Assembly: GCF_022662495.1 (NCBI RefSeq)
Contig: NZ_JAKPBU010000002.1
Span: forward strand, 62,001 to 126,000
From: Lysobacter sp. M2-1
GTDB taxonomy: Bacteria; Pseudomonadota; Gammaproteobacteria; Xanthomonadales; Xanthomonadaceae
Direction of reading: 5' to 3'
Length of the DNA stretch: 64,000 nt
Shown: piece by piece, positions 25,089 through 33,921 of the stretch
Layout of the letters: each line of letters opens with the position of its first letter
Numbering within the stretch: the first letter of the stretch is position 1
Notes under the pieces: generated by a model
Told to the model about the DNA's origin: nothing
The model's database searches: none
What the model saw: only the letters and a program-made list of their open reading frames with translations
Program-made: the position numbers and the translations under genes

Positions 25089-26072
25089 ATGCCACAGCGT
25101 TTGCCACAGCGTGCAGGATGGCTCCTGGGTGCGTGGGTCCTGTTCGTACCGGCCGTTCCCGCGCATGAGGTCGTCAGCGATTGCCCGGACTGCCCGCGCA
25201 TGGTCCTGATTCCCGGCGGGACCTTCACGATGGGAGCCGTCAAGCATGGTGATGAACCGAAGCGGCGCCAGCACGAAGGTCCGCGCAGCGGCGTGCAGGT
25301 CGCGAGCTTCGCGATTGGGGAAACCGAAGTCACCCGCGGGCAATACGCGGCGTTCGCAGCGGAGACGGGGCGACCAGTCGGCGGCGGGTGCTTTACGTTC
25401 GGGTTCAGCAGCATCGACGACGACACCGCCGTGGATCCGGACGCGTCGTGGCGCAAGCACGCCTTCGAGCAGACCGACGACCATCCGGTGACGTGCATCT
25501 CCTGGGAGGACGCGAGGGACTACGCCTCCTGGCTCGCGCGCAGGACGGGTCGGGATTATCGCCTGCCGAGCGAGGCGGAATGGGAATACGCTGCGCGCGC
25601 GGGCACGACGTCGACGTACTTCTGGGGTGAGGAGGGGAATCAGGCCTGCGCCTACGCGAACGGCGGCGACGCTAGCCTGGCGCGCGCACTTCCGGCAGTG
25701 AAAGACATGACCGCCAGGGCCCTGCGCGAAGGAGACACGAGCGCACGGATGCTCGAATGCGATGACGGGACGGCCTTCACTTCCGCGGTTGGCAGCTACC
25801 GGCCCAATGCATTCGGTCTGTACGACATGGTCGGCAACGTGTGGGAATACGTCGCGGACTGCTGGCGCGAATCGTTGCCGACGAGCGGACGTGCCTACGT
25901 GGAAGACACCTGCCAGATCCGGCGGGTGCGCGGAGGCTCCTGGGACGACTGGGCGGAAGAACTGCGCTCGGCCAGGCGCAGCCGCGTCAAGCCAGACGCG
26001 CCCAGGAACGACGGCGGATTCCGGCTTGCCCGCACGCTTTCCGCCACCGAGGCCGAGCGCATCGGCGAGTGA
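25089..26072 (+). CDS. Secreted FGE-sulfatase-fold protein lacking the catalytic cysteines
   Basis: This is a 327-residue protein with a signal peptide (GWLLGAWVLFVPAVPAHE) and a complete formylglycine-generating-enzyme fold. Landmarks are MVLIPGGTFTMGAVK, GETEVTRGQYAAFAAETG, YRLPSEAEWEYAARAG, YDMVGNVWEYVADCW, RGGSWDDWAEELRSARR and the terminal GFRLART. The two copper-binding cysteines of true FGE, normally just after GGSW/Y, are absent. It therefore probably does not oxidise sulfatase cysteines. A strong GGGAGGA ribosome site precedes the ATG. It is divergent from the ECF sigma/anti-sigma pair. Confidence 0.85.
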   Translation: MPQRLPQRAGWLLGAWVLFVPAVPAHEVVSDCPDCPRMVLIPGGTFTMGAVKHGDEPKRRQHEGPRSGVQVASFAIGETEVTRGQYAAFAAETGRPVGGGCFTFGFSSIDDDTAVDPDASWRKHAFEQTDDHPVTCISWEDARDYASWLARRTGRDYRLPSEAEWEYAARAGTTSTYFWGEEGNQACAYANGGDASLARALPAVKDMTARALREGDTSARMLECDDGTAFTSAVGSYRPNAFGLYDMVGNVWEYVADCWRESLPTSGRAYVEDTCQIRRVRGGSWDDWAEELRSARRSRVKPDAPRNDGGFRLARTLSATEAERIGE

Positions 26073-26282
26073 TGCTGGTCCAGCCGATTTTTTCTCGCGG
26101 AGCCGCAACGCGGATGCTGCGGCGAATATTTCCGACGGAGCGATTTCCCCAGTGTTCGTTCGTGAACAGCGGTATCTGGCGAATACGAAACGATCGACGC
26201 AGGAATACTCCGTTCCACGGGCCATCACCCTTGGGCAACCGCGGCTATGTAGGCTGCGTTGTCTCTCGCGCCAGAGCCCACC

Positions 26283-26945
26283 ATGCCCGACACCGCCAGA
26301 ATTCCGATCCGTCTGCGCATCGACTTTGTCTCCGATGTCGTCTGCCCGTGGTGCGCCATCGGACTGGCGTCGCTGGAACAGGCACTGGCGCGCACGCAGG
26401 GTGAAGTGGAAGCGGACGTCCACTTCCGGCCGTTCGAGCTCAACCCGCAGCTTGCCGCCGAAGGCGAGGACATCGGTGAACACCTGGCGAAGAAGTACGG
26501 GTTGTCCGCCGAACAGCTCGCCCAGAACCACGAGCGCATCCGCGAGCGCGGTGCGACGCTGGGTTTCACCTTCTCGCCGGAGCGTCGCCGCATCTACAAC
26601 ACCTTCGACGCGCACCGGCTGCTGCATTGGGCGGGGGTAGAAGGCGGACAGCGCGAACTCAAGCATGCGCTGTTGCGTGCCTACTTCAGCGACGGGCAGG
26701 ATGTGTCGGATCACGACACCCTGGTCCGCATTGCCGGCGACAGCGGATTGTCGGCCGACCGTGCGCGGGAGATCCTTGCCTCGGATGCCTACGCCGACGC
26801 GGTCCGCGCCGAGGAGCAGTTCTACTTGCGCAGCGGCATCCAGGGCGTGCCGGCCGTGATCATCGACCAGAAGCACCTGATTTCCGGCGGTCAGCCGGTC
26901 GAGGTGTTCGAGCGGGCGTTGCGGCAGATTGCGGCGGGGAGATAG
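26283..26945 (+). CDS. DsbA-family oxidoreductase (FrnE-like)
   Basis: This 220-residue thioredoxin-fold protein has the CPWC active site (C21, C24) in FVSDVVCPWCAIG and the cis-Pro region in GIQGVPAVIIDQKHLISGGQPV. The alpha-helical insert LKHALLRAYFSDGQDVSDHDTL is typical of the FrnE/2-hydroxychromene isomerase-like cytoplasmic DsbA branch. No signal peptide is seen. The start at 26283 (ATG) is chosen over a TTG at 26259. It stands alone. Confidence 0.9.
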   Translation: MPDTARIPIRLRIDFVSDVVCPWCAIGLASLEQALARTQGEVEADVHFRPFELNPQLAAEGEDIGEHLAKKYGLSAEQLAQNHERIRERGATLGFTFSPERRRIYNTFDAHRLLHWAGVEGGQRELKHALLRAYFSDGQDVSDHDTLVRIAGDSGLSADRAREILASDAYADAVRAEEQFYLRSGIQGVPAVIIDQKHLISGGQPVEVFERALRQIAAGR

Positions 26946-27030
26946 GTTGGGGGTCGATTCCCGAACATCAGGTTGATGACCGTTGCTGGTGTCCCGCCGG
27001 CATGCGTCGGCTGCCGCAGGAATCAGACCC
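26946..27030. repeat. RAYT-style GGGTC-ATTCC pair (possible scar)
   Basis: GGGGGTCGATTCC (from 26948) and, in inverted orientation, GGAATCAGACCC (around 27018-27030) are imperfect partners. They resemble the short GGGGTCAGAGTACC-like ends that flank the transposase at 33922. There is no transposase here, so it may be an old excision or insertion scar. Confidence 0.35.
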
Positions 27031-27067
27031 GATGATTTTCGTGCCGATCAGATTGGCTGCTTAAGTC

Positions 27068-27096
27068 TTGACAACGATTCACCGCTGACGGATAAG
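27068..27096 (+). promoter_or_regulatory. Candidate sigma-70 promoter of the RHS operon
   Basis: TTGACA at 27068-27073 is followed after 17 bp by GATAAG at 27091-27096 (4 of 6 matches to the -10 consensus). It lies about 82 bp upstream of the first RHS gene, in a stretch less GC-rich than its surroundings. Confidence 0.5.
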
Positions 27097-27177
27097 CCGG
27101 ATGCCGGACGAGGAGATCGTCGCGGCAGGGGATACAGGATTCGGCCGCAAGGCTGAAAGGGAACGGGAAGGGGAAGC

Positions 27178-29880
27178 ATGGCCGGATGGACCAGGGCTGT
27201 CGCGCTTGCGGGCGCGGCGGTGGTGTTGTGCGTGTTGCCCGTGGTGGCGAGCGCCCAGGGCAAGCAGGCGTGGGAAGAGTACGACCGCCTGATCGAGTCC
27301 AAACGTGCCGTGGCCGCGCTGAGCGCGGACAACGTGTTCGGCGACAGCCTCGACCTGTATTCGGGCGTGCTGTCGTTCACCGCCACGGACGTGTCCATCC
27401 CGGGCAACAGCAAGCTGCCGGTGGCGGTTACGCGGAAATTCACGGTGACCAATCGGGAAGGCTACACAGGCTATGCCCATCCGTTTGCCGAATGGGAACT
27501 GGACATTCCCCATCTCAGCGGCGTGTTCCAAGAGGCATGGCACGACAACCGCTGTGACGTGGCTGTGCCGCCGATGGGCGCTGGGGGGCTGCCCGCGGAC
27601 GAATTCTGGTCTGGTAACTATGCCGACATGCCCGGAGGCGGCGAGATGCTGCAGGCGACCACGACCTGGCCCAAGCCGAGCACGGGCGGGCCTTACAAGT
27701 GGGTAACCGCCGGAAACACCTATTTCAGCTGTCTGTCGAGCATCGCCAATGGCACCGGCCAGGGATTCCTGGCGATCGCCAGCGACGGGACCAAGTACTG
27801 GTTCAATCACATGGCCCGGACTCGAGAGCCGGACTACAAGTATCAAGGAGTGGACTATGGTCACGATTGGGAGGGCAATCCGCTCGGCTTCACCGCAGCG
27901 CGCTTCAAGGTCGCGCTGTATGTCACGCGGGTGGAGGATCGCTTCGGCAACTGGGTGACCTATAGCTATTCCAACACGCCGACCCAGGCGCTCAAGATCA
28001 CGCAGATCACCTCCAACGACAGCCGCACCCTCACCTTCGGCTACAACACCAGCGGCCTCATTTCCACGGTCAGCGATGGATCGCATACCTGGAGCTACGG
28101 CTACCAGGGTAATTCCCTGTCCAGCGTGACCTTGCCGGATACGAGCAGTTGGCAGCTCTCGTTTGCCAACCTGTCCAACGCAGTGATCCAGCCGTCCGGC
28201 GACGAGGCGCGCCCGTACGGATGTTTCCAGCTGGATTCTGTGCTTGCCGACAATTTCACCGGCACCATCACCCATCCCTCCGGAGCGACAGGCACCTATA
28301 CCGTCGGGCCGGTGCGCTTCGGCCGGACCAACGTGCCGGCGATCTGCCGAAACTACCGGAGCCCGGGCCAGCCCGACCCGAACGGCAAGAGCGATGACTT
28401 CTTCCTCCTGCCGGTGCGGGCCTTCTCGCTGACGCTCAAGAACCGCCAAATTTCCGGCCCCGGTATTACAACGGGCACATGGACGTATGCGTGGTCGGGC
28501 GGGCTCGGCACCTGGCAATATCCGCCTGGTGAGACCGAACCGGTCTGCACCCAGTCCAATTGCCTGGATCCCGTATGCACAAGTGACGACTGCGCCGGTG
28601 CGCGCAGCGTCACCATCACCGAGCCCGACGGCAGCTGGACCAAGCACCTCTACGGCAACAGCTACCGCTACAACGAAGGCAAGGCGCTCAGCGTCGAGAC
28701 CGGCAAGGGGTCGAACGCGCTGCGCACCGTGCTCAACGACTACAACTATGCGACCTCCGGCCAGGCCTACTCGGCCAGGATCGGCGTCAGCCCGCAACCC
28801 CGTGGGGCAGGTTTCGTCTCGGAGTATCCGCGCCCACGGGTCTGGACCGCCACCTTGCAGGACGGGGCGGATTTCATCTGGGAGGTCGACAAGACCTGCG
28901 CGGTGCCCGTCGCCGGAAGCTACTGTTTCGACGAGTTCGCGCAACCGACCAAGATCACCCGAACCGGCACCGTGGCCAAGACGATGCCGGGCACAACGCT
29001 CGTTCTGCCGCCGGGTACGGCCCCAACGCTGACCGCGCCTGCCACGAACGCCACCGGCAGCTTTACGGTCAGCTGGACCGCCGTCTCGGGCGCCGCGACC
29101 TATCAATTGCAGGAACAGAAGAACCAGGGCGGCTGGGCCACCCTGCAGAACACGTCGGCCACCAGCAGATCGCTCTCCGGCAAGACCGATGGCAGCTGGA
29201 GCTATCAGGTGCGCGCCTGCAACAGCGCCGGCTGTTCCGGCTGGTCGGCGATCAAGACCACCGAGGTCGCCATTCCGCCCAGCGGCGTGCCCACGCTGAC
29301 CGCGCCGGCCACCAACACCAGCGGCAGCTACACCGTCGGCTGGACGGCGGTCTCGCTGGCGACCCGCTACGAGCTGGACGAGCGTAAGAACGGCGGCAGT
29401 TGGGTCAACATCGTGGACGCAGGCATCGTGAGCTGGGCCGCGTCCGCCAAGGGCACGGGCACCTACGACTATCGGGTCCGCGCCTGCAACGGGGCCGGCT
29501 GCGCCGCCTATTCGGCGATCGATACCACCACGGTCTCCTCGCCGTTGCCGGCGCCCACCCTGACCGCGCCGACCACCGCGCAGACCTACGAGCCGTTCAC
29601 GGTCAGCTGGACCAGCGTCTCCACTGCGACCAATTACGTGTTGCAGCAGAACCGGAACAGCACCGGGTGGAACGATGTCTACACCGGCGCCGGCACCAGC
29701 ACGGCCCGGACGATCAACATCGCCGGCACCTACCAGTACCAGGTGCAGGCCTGCAACGCCAACGGCTGCAGCCCGTATTCGGCGGTCAAGACCGTGCAGG
29801 TGGAAGGCGATACCAGCCTGCTGGTACCCGAGGAGCCGCCGCCAGAAGTGCCTGCGGATCCGGGGGAGGGCGCGCCATGA
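27178..29880 (+). CDS. Exported RHS-type protein with three fibronectin-III-like repeats
   Basis: This is a 900-residue protein with a signal peptide (AVALAGAAVVLCVLPVVASAQ). The N-terminal region FGDSLDLYSGVLSFTATDVS is the typical opening of RHS/YD proteins. The middle part is beta-rich with YSYSNTP-like and FGYNTSG repeats. From about residue 615 there are three tandem FnIII-like units, each starting PTLTAPATN or PTLTAPTT and closing with YQVRACNSAGCSGWSAIKT-type motifs. The ATG of the next gene overlaps its stop by 4 bp. It probably works with that gene as one split shell or anchor. Confidence 0.8.
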   Translation: MAGWTRAVALAGAAVVLCVLPVVASAQGKQAWEEYDRLIESKRAVAALSADNVFGDSLDLYSGVLSFTATDVSIPGNSKLPVAVTRKFTVTNREGYTGYAHPFAEWELDIPHLSGVFQEAWHDNRCDVAVPPMGAGGLPADEFWSGNYADMPGGGEMLQATTTWPKPSTGGPYKWVTAGNTYFSCLSSIANGTGQGFLAIASDGTKYWFNHMARTREPDYKYQGVDYGHDWEGNPLGFTAARFKVALYVTRVEDRFGNWVTYSYSNTPTQALKITQITSNDSRTLTFGYNTSGLISTVSDGSHTWSYGYQGNSLSSVTLPDTSSWQLSFANLSNAVIQPSGDEARPYGCFQLDSVLADNFTGTITHPSGATGTYTVGPVRFGRTNVPAICRNYRSPGQPDPNGKSDDFFLLPVRAFSLTLKNRQISGPGITTGTWTYAWSGGLGTWQYPPGETEPVCTQSNCLDPVCTSDDCAGARSVTITEPDGSWTKHLYGNSYRYNEGKALSVETGKGSNALRTVLNDYNYATSGQAYSARIGVSPQPRGAGFVSEYPRPRVWTATLQDGADFIWEVDKTCAVPVAGSYCFDEFAQPTKITRTGTVAKTMPGTTLVLPPGTAPTLTAPATNATGSFTVSWTAVSGAATYQLQEQKNQGGWATLQNTSATSRSLSGKTDGSWSYQVRACNSAGCSGWSAIKTTEVAIPPSGVPTLTAPATNTSGSYTVGWTAVSLATRYELDERKNGGSWVNIVDAGIVSWAASAKGTGTYDYRVRACNGAGCAAYSAIDTTTVSSPLPAPTLTAPTTAQTYEPFTVSWTSVSTATNYVLQQNRNSTGWNDVYTGAGTSTARTINIAGTYQYQVQACNANGCSPYSAVKTVQVEGDTSLLVPEEPPPEVPADPGEGAP

Positions 29881-32800
29881 ACGGGCTCCGGAGCACGAAG
29901 ACCGCGCGTTTCTTTCAGCGCCGCGCCTGGCCGGTGGCTGCGCTCCTGGCATGCCTGTCGCCGCTGGGCGCGCAGGCGCAGACGGTCACGTACGAGAAGA
30001 CCGAGCAGATCGTCTACGAGAACAACAAGACGGCGTGGGTGATCGGCCAGGTCAAGAGCGTGACCTGCCTCACTTCGATTCCGTCATCAACCCAGTCGTG
30101 CAATGGGCATGTGGTGTCGGAGACCAGCTACGACGCTGCCACCGCCCTACCGCTGCAGACCAAGGCGTTCGGCAAGATCCAGCAGACCCTGACCTACAAC
30201 CTGACCACCGGAACCCAGGACGGCACCCTGTCCACGGTCAAGGACGGCAACAACAACATCACCACGCTCTCGAACTGGATGCGCGGCATCCCGCAGACGA
30301 TCACCCATCCGGCCACGACGGACCAACCCACCCCGGTGACCGAATCGGCGGTGGTCAACAATGACGGCACCATCGCTTCGGTCACCGATGAGAACGGCTT
30401 CGTCACCCAGTATCAGTACGACGCGATGGGGCGGCTGTCGCTGATCGATTACCCGGACGGCGACACGGTTGCCTGGAACTCGACGACGCGCGACTTTGCG
30501 TTCAAGCCTGGCATCTACGGGTTGCCCAGTCACTGGCGCCTGTCGGAATACACGGGCAACGGCTTCAAGGTCACGCGCTACGACGCCCTGTGGCGGCCGG
30601 TCGTGGAGGAATCCTTCGCCAACGGCGATTCGACCAGCTACAGCTTCGTGGTCAAGCGCTACGACGATGCGGGCCGGCTGGTATTCCAGTCCTACCCGCT
30701 GGCCAGCCTGACCAACTACGCCGACACCACGCTCAAAGGCACCACGTACACCTATGACGCGCTCGATCGGACGTTGACGGTGGCGCAGAACTCGGAACTG
30801 GGTCCGTTGACGACCACGACCGAGTACCTGAGCGGCTTTCAGACCCGGGTCACCAACCCGCGCGGTTACCAGACGGCAATCCAGTACCAGGCCTACGATC
30901 AGCCCAGCACGGAGGCCCCGGTTGGTGTCACCCGGTACGCACCTACCAGTACAAACGCCACGGAGATCGCCCGCGACCCACATGGCAAGCCGCTCACGAT
31001 CAAGCGCCGCAATGCGGACGACACGCTCAGCGCCACCCGTAGCTACACCTACAACTCGAACCAGGAGCTGTGCCGTACTGACGAACCGGAGACTGGGGTC
31101 ACGGCCATGGGCTACGACGCAGCGGGCAACCTGTCATGGTCGGCGGCCGGCTATGCAGCCACGGGCGCTGAGTGTCTGAGTTCAGCGACGGTAGCCGCCC
31201 GCCGAGCGGACCGCACCTACGACGCCCGCAACCGGCTCAAGACGTTAAGCTTCCCGAACGGGTTGGGCAATACCACCTCGACCTATACGCCCGACAGTCT
31301 GCTGGCCAGCATCACCGCCGACAACGGCGGCACCAGCCAGGTGACGACCAACTACACCTACAACCGGCGCCGGCTGCCGACCAACGAGCAGATGCTGTAC
31401 GGATCGATCAACTGGTCGCTCGGGCATACCTACAATGCCAACGGGCACCTGGCGAGCGATACCTACCCCGGGCCATTGACCGTCGACTACGCGCCTGATG
31501 CCCTGGGCCGTCCGACCCAGGCCGGCACCTTCGCCAGTGGGGTGAGCTACTTCCCCAACGGGGCGATCCAGCAGTTCACCTACGGCAACGGGATCACCCA
31601 CACCCTGACCCAGAACGTGCGGCAGCTGCCCGATACCAGCTGCGACAGCTACGGCGCTTGCGGTGCGAGTGCGGTGCTCAACGATGGCTATGACTACGAC
31701 CGCAATGGCAACGTCGCTGCGATTAGCGACGGCCGCACCGGTAATCATGGGGACCGGAGCATGGTCTACGACGCGCTGGACCGCCTGATCAGCACCAGCG
31801 CACCGATGATGTTCGGCACGGCCAACTACAGCTATGACGTGCTGGACAACCTCACCCGGACCCAGGTGACCGAGGGTAACCCCAGCCGGGACCATTACTA
31901 CTGCTACAACCCTCAGTGGCAGCTGGCCTTCGTGCGCAAGGGGCCGGTATGCACAGGGGCGAATGCTAGTGACCCATTCTGGGCACTGGAATACGACCCG
32001 CAAGGCAACCTTAAGGATAGAAACAGCACCGTCTACGCCTTCGACTATGGTAACCGCCTGCGGGGTGTGAACTCACCGTCCTCCAGCTACGCCTACGACG
32101 GGCACGGGCGCCGATTTTTGGACTCCACCACGGCCAGCAAGTACAGCTTCTACGCTCAATCGGGTCAGCTGGGCTTCGTCAAGGACCACCGGACCAACAC
32201 CTACACCAACTACGTGTACCTGGGCGGCAGTCTCATCGCGACGCGGGAATGGCCCGTTGGCGGCGGCACGGTGACGACCCAGTACCAGCACACCGACGCG
32301 CTGGGCAGCCCGGTGGTTGTGACCGATGCCAATCGCCAGGAGGTTGAGCGGACTGACTACGAGCCCTATGGCAAGCCGATGCGGGCCGGCCGCGACGGCC
32401 CGGGCTATACCGGGCATGTGGAGGATGCGGCGACGGGGCTGGTGCAGATGCAGCAGAGGTATTACGACCCGTTGTTGGGGAGGTTCCTGTCAGTCGATCC
32501 GGTGACCGCGGATGGCAACACTGGCGACAACTTCAACCGCTACAAATACGCCGCCAACAATCCGTATTCATTCAAAGATCCTGACGGCAGGCAAGAATGC
32601 CGGTCATGCGAAATCGGCTATGGCGCATCAGTCGGTCTGATGATGGGCGATGACGAAGAAAAGATGCGCGTATGGGCAGGTGGCGAAGCCGCAGCGACTA
32701 CGGCAGGAAGTGGTGCTGAAGAAGGTGCTGTATTAGGGCAGGCTATAGGTGACTTCATTGAAAATCCGGAAATTTCCGGGCCGCGGATAACTCAGCTTGC

Positions 32801-33086
32801 GGCCGTCATTGTTGTTGCCAAAATCACTCACAGCAAAGTCCAAAGAAGTGTCAGGACGGAGCGTGTTGGTCGATTCACCAAAACGACTGAAGTCCGCCCT
32901 GGTAAGGGGTCTGGTCAAAGTCGTGCTGAATATGTGCGGGTAAAGAACGAGAATGGAAAGACGATAAAGACTTACAAGGATTCGTATGACCGAGCAGGTA
33001 AGTTTCAGCATAGGAAGCCCTTAACTGGCGGGCCAGAGGGGCGGCCAGTTCCTCCTCCTCCCCCGAAGAAGCCTGAAGGTACATAG
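29877..33086 (+). CDS. RHS/YD-repeat protein with variable C-terminal toxin-like domain
   Basis: The protein has 1069 residues and its own signal peptide (WPVAALLACLSPLGAQAQ). Many YD repeats follow (YQYDAMGRLSLIDYPDG, YTYDALDRTLTV, MVYDALDRLISTS). The RHS core ends in the standard YYDPLLGRFLSVDP ... YKYAANNPYSFKDPDGR at about residue 905. The last 164 residues differ in style, are AT-richer and basic (KTYKDSYDRAGKFQHRKPL), and end in a Pro/Lys tail. This is the classic layout of a polymorphic toxin with a C-terminal effector. The start at 29877 overlaps the upstream stop as ATGA. Confidence 0.85.
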   Translation: MNGLRSTKTARFFQRRAWPVAALLACLSPLGAQAQTVTYEKTEQIVYENNKTAWVIGQVKSVTCLTSIPSSTQSCNGHVVSETSYDAATALPLQTKAFGKIQQTLTYNLTTGTQDGTLSTVKDGNNNITTLSNWMRGIPQTITHPATTDQPTPVTESAVVNNDGTIASVTDENGFVTQYQYDAMGRLSLIDYPDGDTVAWNSTTRDFAFKPGIYGLPSHWRLSEYTGNGFKVTRYDALWRPVVEESFANGDSTSYSFVVKRYDDAGRLVFQSYPLASLTNYADTTLKGTTYTYDALDRTLTVAQNSELGPLTTTTEYLSGFQTRVTNPRGYQTAIQYQAYDQPSTEAPVGVTRYAPTSTNATEIARDPHGKPLTIKRRNADDTLSATRSYTYNSNQELCRTDEPETGVTAMGYDAAGNLSWSAAGYAATGAECLSSATVAARRADRTYDARNRLKTLSFPNGLGNTTSTYTPDSLLASITADNGGTSQVTTNYTYNRRRLPTNEQMLYGSINWSLGHTYNANGHLASDTYPGPLTVDYAPDALGRPTQAGTFASGVSYFPNGAIQQFTYGNGITHTLTQNVRQLPDTSCDSYGACGASAVLNDGYDYDRNGNVAAISDGRTGNHGDRSMVYDALDRLISTSAPMMFGTANYSYDVLDNLTRTQVTEGNPSRDHYYCYNPQWQLAFVRKGPVCTGANASDPFWALEYDPQGNLKDRNSTVYAFDYGNRLRGVNSPSSSYAYDGHGRRFLDSTTASKYSFYAQSGQLGFVKDHRTNTYTNYVYLGGSLIATREWPVGGGTVTTQYQHTDALGSPVVVTDANRQEVERTDYEPYGKPMRAGRDGPGYTGHVEDAATGLVQMQQRYYDPLLGRFLSVDPVTADGNTGDNFNRYKYAANNPYSFKDPDGRQECRSCEIGYGASVGLMMGDDEEKMRVWAGGEAAATTAGSGAEEGAVLGQAIGDFIENPEISGPRITQLAAVIVVAKITHSKVQRSVRTERVGRFTKTTEVRPGKGSGQSRAEYVRVKNENGKTIKTYKDSYDRAGKFQHRKPLTGGPEGRPVPPPPPKKPEGT

Positions 33087-33091
33087 GCGAC

Positions 33092-33451
33092 ATGAAGCGC
33101 TCCGATATATCCGAATTGCTTATGGGGAAGCTTTCGCCTGAAGATTTTCAATTGATGTACAGGACAGAGCTTGATGAGCACCTGCGGTTGCTTAACAAGG
33201 GGGGCGCAAGCGCTCCCGTTCAACTCGCCGGAGATCAGTACATATTCGTGAACCGGGCAAACTTCCGCAGGCTGCTGCAATTCTTTGTCGCCGGAGCTAT
33301 TCGAAAAGAGATGCTCGGCTACTTGCTCGACGCACTCACGCTTGATTTGAAAGCAAGATTTGCAGACCAAGCCATTAGAGAGATGGCGATGGACCTGGCT
33401 GATGAGAATTTCGACGAAAAGTATGTCGAAGAAGTTCTGGCTCAGGTTTGA
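33092..33451 (+). CDS. Putative immunity protein for the RHS tip
   Basis: The 119-residue, mostly helical, net acidic protein (about 20 Asp/Glu against 15 Lys/Arg) begins 5 bp after the RHS gene. Examples of its helices are LLQFFVAGAIRKEMLGYLLDAL and the C-terminal ENFDEKYVEEVLAQV. Base composition is close to 50% GC by eye, well below the window average and like the toxin tip just upstream. Size, charge, position and composition all fit an immunity gene acquired with the tip. No known immunity family was recognised. Confidence 0.65.
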   Translation: MKRSDISELLMGKLSPEDFQLMYRTELDEHLRLLNKGGASAPVQLAGDQYIFVNRANFRRLLQFFVAGAIRKEMLGYLLDALTLDLKARFADQAIREMAMDLADENFDEKYVEEVLAQV

Positions 33452-33607
33452 GTCAAAGAATCAAAAGGGACGGAGTGAGCTGGCCCGGGTTTGACGGACA
33501 CCTTTGAACGGGGACAATCCCCCGGGAGGTGTCGGATGGTCAAGCATCAACGATTCACAGCCTGGAACAAACGGGACGGAGGCAATTAATCCAGCCCCAT
33601 AAAGCAC
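33452..33607. mobile_element. Decayed IS-like fragment
   Basis: After the immunity gene comes TTTGACGGACACCTTTGAAC, an inverted GGGGACAATCCCC, then GGAGGTGTCGG and an ATG opening MVKHQRFTAWNKRDGG before a stop. This looks like the left end and first 16 codons of an IS3-type orfA, but no transposase remains and the partner end was not found. Confidence 0.35.
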
Positions 33608-33640
33608 AAGGCCCGCAGCGATGCGGGCCTTGTTGTTTTT
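33608..33640 (+). terminator. Rho-independent terminator after the toxin/immunity module
   Basis: The stem AAGGCCCGC / GCGGGCCTT with an AGCGAT loop is followed by GTTGTTTTT. It would end the RHS operon transcript. Confidence 0.88.
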
Positions 33641-33738
33641 GGCGTTCGTGAAGTCGCGAGCTAGCGACTGTTCTGCGCGATCAACGAGTCCAGAACTTCG
33701 CTCACGAGTCGTTGCTTGGCCTTGCGTAGAAATAGGTA

Positions 33739-33828
33739 GAAATAGGGGTCAGGGTACCTTTTCTGACAGCCTGTTCCAGCGTGAAATATGAAATAGGGGT
33801 CAGAGTACCTTTTCTGACGGCCTGTTCC
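33739..33828 (+). repeat. Two tandem 39-bp repeats at the left end of the transposase unit
   Basis: Copies at 33739-33777 and 33790-33828 are near-identical (two differences) and begin GAAATAGGGGTCAG. Each contains GGGGTCAGAGTACC or GGGGTCAGGGTACC, then TTTTCTGAC, then GCCTGTTCC. The core is repeated in inverted orientation at 34608-34627. No CRISPR-type array is formed. Confidence 0.85.
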
Positions 33829-33921
33829 GTAGATTTCCTACCGTTCTCTGGTAGCGGCACCGATAGGCGCTGAGCCGCTTCCACGCGACGATTGCTTCTC
33901 TTCAAGACGGAGAGGCACCGG

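Noticed and set aside
25089-26072. Reading the FGE-fold protein as a sulfatase activator
   Set aside because: The two essential copper-binding Cys after GGSW are missing and no sulfatase gene is present.
26946-26965. tRNA T-loop-like GGTCGATTCCC
   Set aside because: No acceptor, D or anticodon arm can be folded around it; it fits the repeat scar better.
27079-29952. Very long open frame on the minus strand opposite the FnIII/RHS gene
   Set aside because: It is a shadow of a high-GC gene. The plus strand has a signal peptide, RHS and FnIII motifs, while the minus product is Gly/Arg/His-rich without domains.
33661-33742. Minus-strand C-terminal-like peptide KQRLVSEVLDSLIAQNSR before a stop
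   Set aside because: It could be the end of a gene cut by the transposase unit, but it is too short and upstream is all repeat sequence.
33739-33828. Possible CRISPR-like repeats
   Set aside because: Only two copies, 51 bp apart, and the core recurs inverted at the transposase's other end, so these are transposon ends.
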